A stretch of 64,000 nt of DNA, taken from Nonomuraea basaltis. GTDB lineage: Bacteria > Actinomycetota > Actinomycetes > Streptosporangiales > Streptosporangiaceae. Below, piece by piece: positions 33,050 through 39,701 of this stretch. The notes beneath the pieces are model-generated. The model did not search any database and was not told the DNA's origin. It was given only the letters and a program-made list of their open reading frames with translations. Made by a program: the position numbers and the translations under genes. Within the stretch, counting starts at the first letter, position 1, and the number at the start of each line of letters is the position of its first letter. The DNA is taken from positions 1 to 64,000 of the forward strand of contig NZ_VCJS01000048.1 in the NCBI RefSeq assembly GCF_005893125.1, read 5' to 3'.

Positions 33050-35241
33050 TGACACAGATCGTCGAGGAGCCGCAGGTCGAGGCCGCCCGTGAGCCGAGTG
33101 CCGATCGGCGGCTGGCCATCGAGGAGGCCGCCGCCCGGGTGATCGTCGATCCGGCCAACTCCCGGGTCGCCGCCCGGCTGCTGGCCGAGGAGATCGCCGA
33201 CGAGGCGGCCGGCCACGGGGTGCGGTCGTTCTCCGAGTCCATCGCCGCCACCCACGCGGCAGGCCTGATCCAGGACGGTCTGGCCGAGTTCGTCGCGGCG
33301 CACGCCGCCGAGCTCGACGCGCTGGTCTCGGAGGAGGCCGACGGCCGGTTCGAGTACTTCGGCCTGCGTACCGTCTACGACCGCTACCTGCTGCGCCACC
33401 CCGAGACGCGGGCGGTGCTCGAGCGGCCGCAGCACTTCTTCCTGCGCGTGGCCTGCGGCCTGTCGGAGTCGGTCGACGAGGTCGCCGAGCTGTACGCGCT
33501 GATGTCCACGCTGTCCTACCTGCCCAGCTCGCCCACGCTGTTCAACGCGGGCGCGCGCCGCCCGCAGCTGTCGTCGTGCTTCCTGCTCGACTCGCCGCGC
33601 GACGAGCTGGAGGCGATCTACGACAGGTACGGGCAGGTCGCGCGGCTGTCCAAGTACGCCGGCGGCATCGGCGTCTCCTGGACCCGGGTGCGCTCGCGCG
33701 GCTCCCTGATCCGCGGCACGAACGGCCACTCCAACGGCATCGTGCCGTGGCTGCGTACCCTCGACTCCTCGGTGGCGGCGGTCAACCAGGGCGGGCGGCG
33801 CAAGGGCGCGGCCTGCGTCTACCTGGAGACCTGGCATGCCGACATCGAGGAGTTCCTGGAGCTGCGCGACAACACGGGCGAGGACGCCCGCCGCACCCAC
33901 AACCTCAACCTGGCCAACTGGGTGCCCGACGAGTTCATGCGCCGGGTGGAGGCGGACGAGGTCTGGTCGCTGTTCGACCCGAAGGAGGTGCCCGACCTCA
34001 CGGACCTGTACGGAGACGCGTTCACCGCCGCGTACCGCGCCTACGAGGCCGCCGGGCGATATGCCCGGCAGCTCCCGGCGCGGACCCTGTACGGCCGCAT
34101 GATGCGCACCCTTGCCCAGACCGGCAACGGCTGGATGACCTTCAAGGACGCCGCCAACCGCACCTCCAACCAGACCGCCCGCCCCGAGAACGTCATCCAC
34201 CTCTCGAACCTGTGCACCGAGATCCTCGAGGTCACCAGCGACGCCGAGACGGCCGTGTGCAACCTGGGCTCGGTCAACCTGGCCGCCTGCCTGGCCGGCG
34301 GGGACGTGGACTGGGAGCGGCTGCGCCGCACCGTCCGCACGGCGGTGCGCTTCCTGGACCGCACCATCGACCTCGGCTTCTACCCGACGCCCGAGGCCGA
34401 GGCGGCCAACAAGCGCTGGCGGCCGATCGGGCTCGGCGTGATGGGCCTGGCCGACGTGTTCTTCACGCTGCGCCTGCCGTTCGACTCGCCGCGGGCCCTG
34501 GAGCTGTCCACGCGGATCGCCGAGGAGATCGCGCTGGTCGCGTACGACACCTCGGCCGACCTGGCGGCCGAGCGCGGCAGGCACCCGTCGTACGCCGACA
34601 CCCGGGCGGCCGGGGGAGTGCTGCACCCTGACCATTACGGCGCGGCGGGTTCGGCGCGCTGGGACGCGCTGCGCGCGAAGATCGCGGCCACCGGCCTGCG
34701 CAACTCGCTCTTGATCGCGATCGCGCCGACCGCCACGATCGCCTCCATCGCCGGCTGCTACGAGTGCATCGAGCCGCAGGTGTCCAACGTGTTCAAGCGC
34801 GAGACCCTGTCCGGCGAGTTCCTGCAGGTCAACCGCTACCTGGTGGCCGACCTGCAGGCCCGCGGGCTGTGGACGCAGCGGATGCGCGACGACATCAAGC
34901 GCGCCGACGGCTCGGTCCAGACGGTGCCCGGCATCCCTGACGACCTGAAGGTGCTCTACCGGACCGCCTGGGAGCTGCCGCAGAAGGCGCTGATCGACCT
35001 GGCGGCCGCGCGGCAGCCGTACATCGATCAGTCGCAGTCGCTCAACCTCTTCATGGCCAGCCCGACCATCGGCAAGCTCTCGTCGATGTACGCCTACGCC
35101 TGGAAGCAGGGCCTCAAGACCACCTACTACCTGCGCTCGCGCCCGGCCACCCGCATCTCCCAGACCACGGTCGCCGCGCCCGTGGAGGAGGCCGTGGCGT
35201 GCTCGCTGGAGAACCCCGAGGTCTGCGAGGCCTGCCAGTGA
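33049..35241 (+). CDS. nrdA: Class Ia ribonucleoside-diphosphate reductase, alpha subunit
   Basis: A 730-residue catalytic subunit that reduces ribonucleotides to deoxyribonucleotides. Active-site cysteines are seen in LSSCFLLDS (with the substrate-site SPTLFNAGARRPQ just before), NLCTEI and AVCNLGSVNLA. IAPTATIASIAGCYECIEP follows in the barrel. The C-terminal tail ENPEVCEACQ is the redox-active CxxC re-reduced by thioredoxin or glutaredoxin. The N-terminal region is short, without an obvious full ATP-cone. The GTG at 33049 has GAGGAGAG before it; an upstream GTG at 33001 lies within the regulatory stem. Controlled by the B12 riboswitch. Confidence 0.94.
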   Translation: MTQIVEEPQVEAAREPSADRRLAIEEAAARVIVDPANSRVAARLLAEEIADEAAGHGVRSFSESIAATHAAGLIQDGLAEFVAAHAAELDALVSEEADGRFEYFGLRTVYDRYLLRHPETRAVLERPQHFFLRVACGLSESVDEVAELYALMSTLSYLPSSPTLFNAGARRPQLSSCFLLDSPRDELEAIYDRYGQVARLSKYAGGIGVSWTRVRSRGSLIRGTNGHSNGIVPWLRTLDSSVAAVNQGGRRKGAACVYLETWHADIEEFLELRDNTGEDARRTHNLNLANWVPDEFMRRVEADEVWSLFDPKEVPDLTDLYGDAFTAAYRAYEAAGRYARQLPARTLYGRMMRTLAQTGNGWMTFKDAANRTSNQTARPENVIHLSNLCTEILEVTSDAETAVCNLGSVNLAACLAGGDVDWERLRRTVRTAVRFLDRTIDLGFYPTPEAEAANKRWRPIGLGVMGLADVFFTLRLPFDSPRALELSTRIAEEIALVAYDTSADLAAERGRHPSYADTRAAGGVLHPDHYGAAGSARWDALRAKIAATGLRNSLLIAIAPTATIASIAGCYECIEPQVSNVFKRETLSGEFLQVNRYLVADLQARGLWTQRMRDDIKRADGSVQTVPGIPDDLKVLYRTAWELPQKALIDLAAARQPYIDQSQSLNLFMASPTIGKLSSMYAYAWKQGLKTTYYLRSRPATRISQTTVAAPVEEAVACSLENPEVCEACQ

Positions 35242-35292
35242 CCGATTCACCGAAGCTCGTAACGGCGCTTTGTGATCTTGGAGGAGACGGCT

Positions 35293-36288
35293 TTGCTGCT
35301 TGACCCCGGAATGGACCTCACCCTGCGCCCGATGCGCTATCCGGACTTCTACGAGCGCTACCGCGCCGCCATCCGGAACACGTGGACGGTCGAGGAGGTG
35401 GACCTGCACTCCGACCTGGCCGACCTGGCCAAGATGACGCCGCAGGAGCGGCACCTGATCCACCGGCTGGTCGCGTTCTTCGCCACCGGCGACTCCATCG
35501 TGGCCAACAACCTCGTGCTCAACCTCTACCAGCACGTCAACGCCCCCGAGGCGCGCCTGTATCTGAGCAGGCAGCTGTTCGAGGAGGCGGTGCACGTGCA
35601 GTTCTACCTGACCCTGCTCGACACCTACCTCCCCGACCTGGACGAGCGGGTCAAGGCGTTCGCCGCGATCGAGCACATCCCTTCCATCCGGGACAAGGCC
35701 GAGTTCTGCTTCAAGTGGATCGACTCGATCAACGGGGTGGACCGGCTGGAGACCGCGGACCAGCGCCGCCAGTTCCTGCTGAACCTCATCTGCTTCGCCG
35801 CCTGCATCGAGGGCCTGTTCTTCTACGGCGCGTTCGCGTACGTCTACTGGTTCCGCTCCCGCGGCCTGTTCGGCGGCCTGGCCACCGGGACGAACTGGGT
35901 GTTCAGGGACGAGTCCATGCACATGGAGTTCGCCTTCAGCGTGGTGGACACGGTCCGGGCCGAGGAGCCGTCGCTGTTCGACGACGAGCTGGCCAAGCAG
36001 GTCACCGGCATGCTGGAGGAGGCCGTGGCCGCCGAGCTGGCCTTCGCCGCGGACCTGTGCGGCGACGGCATGCCCGGCATGGGCGTGGACCAGATGCGTC
36101 ACTACCTCGAATACGTCGCCGACCAGCGGCTCGCCCGCCTGGGCATGCCCCGGCGGTACGGCTCCGCCAACCCCTTCGCGTTCATGGAGTTGCAGGACGT
36201 GCAGGAGCTGGCGAACTTCTTCGAACGGCGCGTCTCCGCTTACCAAGTGGCGGTTGAGGGCAATGTGACCTTTGACGAGACGTTCTAA
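35293..36288 (+). CDS. nrdB: Class Ia ribonucleoside-diphosphate reductase, beta subunit
   Basis: A 331-residue ferritin-like subunit that houses the di-iron tyrosyl radical. Metal ligands are seen in the ATGDSIVANN helix (Asp), LFEEAVHVQFY (Glu and His, with the radical Tyr four residues after the His), FCFKWID and DESMHMEF (Glu and His). The radical Tyr is present, so this is a conventional tyrosyl-radical enzyme. The TTG at 35293 was chosen because GGAGGAG lies seven bases upstream; a GTG seven codons earlier is less well placed. It follows nrdA by 51 bp and belongs to the riboswitch transcript. Confidence 0.93.
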   Translation: MLLDPGMDLTLRPMRYPDFYERYRAAIRNTWTVEEVDLHSDLADLAKMTPQERHLIHRLVAFFATGDSIVANNLVLNLYQHVNAPEARLYLSRQLFEEAVHVQFYLTLLDTYLPDLDERVKAFAAIEHIPSIRDKAEFCFKWIDSINGVDRLETADQRRQFLLNLICFAACIEGLFFYGAFAYVYWFRSRGLFGGLATGTNWVFRDESMHMEFAFSVVDTVRAEEPSLFDDELAKQVTGMLEEAVAAELAFAADLCGDGMPGMGVDQMRHYLEYVADQRLARLGMPRRYGSANPFAFMELQDVQELANFFERRVSAYQVAVEGNVTFDETF

Positions 36289-36306
36289 TACAAAGGGGGC
36301 ATAGGG

Positions 36307-37389
36307 GTGCAGTCTCCCGCGGACTGGCCGATCCTTGTCATCTCGGTGATCGGGTCGATCGTCCTGGTCGAGGTGCTGCGGCGGACACTGAACAGGGCCG
36401 GGCGCAAGTGGGCGCTGGCCCGGCATCTGGTGGAGCACTGCACGTGGCCGGGGTTCACGATGGCCGCGGTGCTGGCGTTCAACCTGGTGTTCGGGCCGGG
36501 CATGTTCGGCGACTCGCCGACCGAGCGGGGGATCGCGGGCTCGGTGGAGCGGGCCCTCGGGCTCGCCACGATCGCCGCGGTCACCTGGCTGATCGTGCAG
36601 GCCACGTTCGCCCTGACGGACATCGTGCTCGAGCGGCTGGTGCAGATCGAGGGCGAGCGCAACCGCCGGGCACGGCGGATCATGACGCAGATCGCGCTCG
36701 TCCGCCGCATCGCCGCCGCGGTCATCATCGTGATCGCGCTCGGCGCCATGCTCTTCTCCTTCCCCCAGGTGCGCGCCCTCGGCGCCGGCCTGCTCGCCTC
36801 GGCCGGCATCGCGGGCGCCATCGTCGGCATCGCCGCCCAGCCCACCATCGGCAACGCGCTCGCCGGGCTCCAGCTCGCCTTCAGCGACGCGCTCCGCCTC
36901 GACGACGTGGTCGTGGTCGAGAAGGAATGGGGCAGGGTCGAGGAGCTCACCCTCACGTACGTCGTGCTGCGCCTGTGGGACGAGCGGCGGCTGGTCCTGC
37001 CGGTGTCGTACTTCACGCAGAATCCGTTCGAGAACTGGACGAGGCACGGCAGCCGGGTGCTCGCCGTGGTCTTCCTGCGCGTGGACTGGTCGGTGCCCGT
37101 GAAGGTGCTGCGGGAAGCGCTGTACGAGTACCTGCAGGGCAACCCACTGTGGGACCAGAAGGACTGGACGCTCCAGGTCACCGACGTGCTGCCGAACGGG
37201 CTGGTCGAGCTGCGTGCCCTCATGAGCGCCGCCGACTCGGCGTCCGCCTGGGACCTTAAGTGCGACGTCCGCGAGTTCCTGGTCGACTACGTCCGGGACA
37301 ACCACCCGGAGGCTCTGCCCCGCTTCCGCGTCGAGACCCCGGAGACCCGCGCCGGCTTGCCCCTGGATCGCGGATTCGCGGCTACATAA
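36307..37389 (+). CDS. MscS-family mechanosensitive channel
   Basis: A 360-residue membrane protein. Hydrophobic helices lie at about 8-26, 48-65, 78-102, 133-152 and 155-180. The last is the Gly/Ala-rich pore helix typical of MscS (ALGAGLLASAGIAGAIVGIAAQ). The beta domain follows with LRLDDVVVVEKEWGRVEELTLTYVVLRLWDERRLVLPVSYF, and LPVSYFTQNPFENW marks its end. It opens under membrane tension to release osmolytes. It starts 18 bp after nrdB with AAAGGGGG before the GTG, so it may share the nrd transcript. Confidence 0.9.
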   Translation: MQSPADWPILVISVIGSIVLVEVLRRTLNRAGRKWALARHLVEHCTWPGFTMAAVLAFNLVFGPGMFGDSPTERGIAGSVERALGLATIAAVTWLIVQATFALTDIVLERLVQIEGERNRRARRIMTQIALVRRIAAAVIIVIALGAMLFSFPQVRALGAGLLASAGIAGAIVGIAAQPTIGNALAGLQLAFSDALRLDDVVVVEKEWGRVEELTLTYVVLRLWDERRLVLPVSYFTQNPFENWTRHGSRVLAVVFLRVDWSVPVKVLREALYEYLQGNPLWDQKDWTLQVTDVLPNGLVELRALMSAADSASAWDLKCDVREFLVDYVRDNHPEALPRFRVETPETRAGLPLDRGFAAT

Positions 37390-37525
37390 ATAGGTGGCAC
37401 GCGCGCCGATCATCCGTTTACCGTAGACATTGTCCGGCAATGAGGAAACGACGCGGAGGAAGGCGGCGAAGTGCGCGACCTGAGCATCCCCCGACCGCTC
37501 GCGGCCTGCCCTGAGTTGCCGCGGA

Positions 37526-37591
37526 GGCTTTCCGGATAATCCCAGGATTTGCACCGGAAAGCCGTCTCGGCCACATCCGAGGCGGCTTTTT
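37526..37591 (+). terminator. Two overlapping hairpins, the second a rho-independent terminator
   Basis: Stem 1: GGCTTTCCGG (37526-37535) with CCGGAAAGCC (37554-37563). Stem 2: GCCGTCTCGG (37561-37570) with CCGAGGCGGC (37577-37586), followed by TTTTT. The stems share GCC at 37561-37563, so full pairing of both is not possible. It ends about ten bases before tRNA-Pro and probably terminates the nrd-mscS transcript or a small RNA from 37390-37590. Confidence 0.65.
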
Positions 37592-37600
37592 CGTGAACGA

Positions 37601-37676
37601 CCGAGTGTGGGGGAGTTTGGCCACCCCGCCTGCCTTGGGAGCAGGAGAATCGCAGGTTCGAATCCTGCCACTCGGA
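37601..37676 (+). tRNA. tRNA-Pro (TGG)
   Basis: 76 nt. Perfect acceptor CCGAGTG / CACTCGG with discriminator A. D arm GGGG / CCCC, anticodon stem CCTGC / GCAGG around CTTGGGA (anticodon TGG at 37636-37638), T arm GCAGG-TTCGAAT-CCTGC. CCA is not encoded. A dispersed repeat follows within 30 bases. Confidence 0.93.
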
Positions 37677-37702
37677 CGACGGCCCTGAAAGAAAAGGGCC
37701 GC

Positions 37703-37800
37703 GGGCACGGCCTGGCCGACGGGAATGGCGCCCCCCGGCCGGACCACGCCCCCACCCCGGGCCGGCCCACGCCAGCCAAGCCCGGGGTCCAGCCGCTCCA
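37703..37800. repeat. Dispersed repeat, copy A
   Basis: About 98 bp, the same as 58730-58828 with roughly seven differences including one gap. The first 45 or so bases are identical. It is GC-rich with several possible stems and no gene-like features in any frame. Copy A begins 27 bases after tRNA-Pro. Confidence 0.75.
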
Positions 37801-37810
37801 GACCGGCCGT

Positions 37811-38524
37811 TCACCTCGGGCTGTTCCACGAGGTGCTCAGCGGGCCGCGAGCGACCAGCACGGCGAAGATGGACAGGTCGCTGCCGAACAGCTCCGGGTC
37901 CTCGCAGTGCAGCGCGTCCCCGACCCCGGAGTAGATCACCGGTATCGCCTCAGGCGTGGTATCGCAGATGCGCTGGATCTCGGCGGCATGCGGATCGGCG
38001 TCCCCCCACATGAGCATCATGGGCGATGTGATGGCGTTCAGCTCCGCGCTGATCTCGCGCACGGCGACCTCGTGGTGGGTGCCGCCGTGTTCCCGGCTGT
38101 GTTCGAGGCTGTGTTCGGTCGCCGAACGATGCTCCGGTGCGATGCTGGGAAGCCCCACGAACACGGTGCCGGCGACGCGGTCCCGGTGCCGCACCGCCAG
38201 CTGCCGGGCGACCACCGCGCCATGCGAATGTCCCACGATCACGGCTTGGTGGATGCCGAGGGTATCCAGGAGCGCCATCGAGTCGGCGGCGAAGTCGCCG
38301 ACGTGATGGCTGGCCGGCGGGTGATCGGGGGCGCCGTGGCCCGGCCGGGTGACGGCGATCGCATGGATGGATTTCGACAATAACGGCAGTACGTGTTCGA
38401 ACGACCGCCATGAATCGGCGAGGCCGGGCAGGAAGAGCAGCGGTATTCCGGCGGGATCGCCATACTGCACGAAGTCGAGCCGCACCCCAGTGGCAAGCCG
38501 GGCGGATTGGATTATGGGAGCCAT
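37811..38524 (-). CDS. Alpha/beta hydrolase
   Basis: A 237-residue cytoplasmic alpha/beta-hydrolase. The oxyanion region is LLFLPGLADSWRSF (about 29-42), the nucleophile elbow is GHSHG (about 99-103, Ser), the acid is in MLMWGDADPH (about 171-180) and the catalytic His is in GVGDALHCEDPE (about 200-211). Length is slightly short because the cap domain is small. It is preceded by a possible promoter at 38525-38600. The substrate is unknown; esterase or lactonase activity is the usual range for the family. Confidence 0.85.
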   Translation of the reverse strand: MAPIIQSARLATGVRLDFVQYGDPAGIPLLFLPGLADSWRSFEHVLPLLSKSIHAIAVTRPGHGAPDHPPASHHVGDFAADSMALLDTLGIHQAVIVGHSHGAVVARQLAVRHRDRVAGTVFVGLPSIAPEHRSATEHSLEHSREHGGTHHEVAVREISAELNAITSPMMLMWGDADPHAAEIQRICDTTPEAIPVIYSGVGDALHCEDPELFGSDLSIFAVLVARGPLSTSWNSPR

Positions 38525-38668
38525 TTGATCACCTGTTCGCCGACACGTGGTCGTCTCATTGCTCGACCCGGTGACGGTGGATCGAAGCGTACGTGAGGGG
38601 AAAATGTCTACGGGGCGGGAAATGTCCCGGCAGGCCTTTCCAGACGGGTCGGCGATGCGCGGGCGAGC

Positions 38669-39155
38669 TCACTTGATGAAGTCTTCGAGGACTTTCGGGG
38701 GCCAGGCGCCCACGTTCAGCACGCCCATCGCATAGGCGCGGGAGATCAGCGCGGTGCGGCTGGGTGCCTTGAGCTTGCTGAGCAGGCTGGTCACGTGGTA
38801 CTCGACGCCCTGCCGGCCGAGGTTGAGCCGCAAGGCCACCGGAACAGTGGAGAGTCCGGCGGCGATGCCTTCGATGATCTGCGCATCGATCTTGGTGAGG
38901 ATCTTCTTGCGTTGGTCACGACGCCGCGCCCTCGTGGTTCCGCGCGGGGAGTCTCAGGACGAGGATCGCGCTCACCCCATCCGAATCGCTTCCGATGGCG
39001 ATGGCGGTAAGGGTGCCAATCGTAAGGTTCGGATCGAGATGGGCCATGCACAGTTCGGGATCACGAAGAAGCGGGTGGACTTCGGCGTCATCGGTCTCGC
39101 CGTGCCGCTCGTGGGTCGTGGCAGGTGCAATGTCCGGGAGTTCGAGGATGGCCAA
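38669..39155 (-). pseudogene. PAS-LuxR transcriptional regulator, decayed
   Basis: The C-terminal part (38669 to about 38915) reads RKKILTKIDAQIIEGIAAG, then STVPVALRLNLGRQGVEYHV, then TSLLSKLKAPSRTALISRAY to a stop. This is a LuxR-type DNA-binding domain. It has no start of its own. The preceding part, in another frame (38916-39155), begins with an ATG, gives DPELCMAHLDPNL, jumps to TIGTLTAIAIGSDSDGVSAIL and ends at a stop. That is a PAS domain missing its middle. A deletion and a frameshift thus separate sensor and DNA-binding halves. Family assignment is from recalled actinobacterial PAS-LuxR proteins. Confidence 0.6.
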
Positions 39156-39542
39156 AGGATTCCCCCTTCATTCGCAGTAACGTTCGCGATCACTGCGCGG
39201 TTCGCAGTGGAATGGGATCCCCCATTGAAACGGCCGAATTGTAGGCGCGCATCTAATTTATTACAGATTTGGATCAATTTAGTCAACAAGTTCCCTCGCG
39301 TTCTCGCTAACCTTGTGGGCGGCCGCCGGAAAGGTTCGGTCGCCGGTCATCGCTTCGGTGCTCGGTACGGTTCGGCGGATCCGACCAGCCGTAAGGGGAC
39401 GACATCTGCGGATTTAAGGTTCCCTTGATGTTCTCCGGCCGGCGGCGGCCGAAGCCTTCGGAACCGCACCACCCGTACGCACCGAACCGTCCGCGGACGC
39501 CCGGAGGAACAGGCATCCACCGCCGGATGCGGCCGGGCGTTC
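39156..39542. other. Non-coding, AT-rich promoter-like stretch
   Basis: No gene is seen. 39226-39300 is the most AT-rich part of this neighbourhood (CTAATTTATTACAGATTTGG and following) and is probably the old promoter of the decayed regulator. The rest is low-information sequence leading into an esterase fragment. Confidence 0.4.
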
Positions 39543-39640
39543 CGGCCGGTCTCGTCGCGCAGCACGTCGGCTTCGGCGGTGATGTCCAGTGCGGGAGGCA
39601 GGCCGGTCAGCCGTTCGACGGTGGCCCGCACCGGCGACGC
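39543..39640 (-). pseudogene. Alpha/beta-hydrolase (esterase/lipase) fragment
   Basis: Reads PVRATVERLTGLPPALDITA, then EADVLRDE, the well-conserved late segment of HSL-type esterases that carries the catalytic Asp. It then dissolves into Arg/Pro-rich sequence; neither the N-terminal HGGG and Ser motifs nor the final His are present. Only about 30 residues survive. Confidence 0.45.
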
Positions 39641-39701
39641 GCTCTGCGCCGACGCCGTACGACCCGCGCCAACGCCGTCTGCGTCAGCGACGCGGCCGGC
39701 A

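Noticed and set aside
37440..37514. A small basic frame after the MscS gene
   Set aside because: Short, Arg-rich, no ribosome-binding site in position, and followed by strong hairpins; more likely non-coding.
32974..37779. A 1601-codon open frame on the minus strand
   Set aside because: It lies antisense to nrdA, nrdB, the MscS gene and tRNA-Pro. No domain pattern is seen; it is a codon-bias shadow.
37703..37800. Repeat copy A considered as an integrated element's attachment site at tRNA-Pro
   Set aside because: It does not repeat any part of the tRNA, no integrase is nearby, and copy B is not beside a tRNA.
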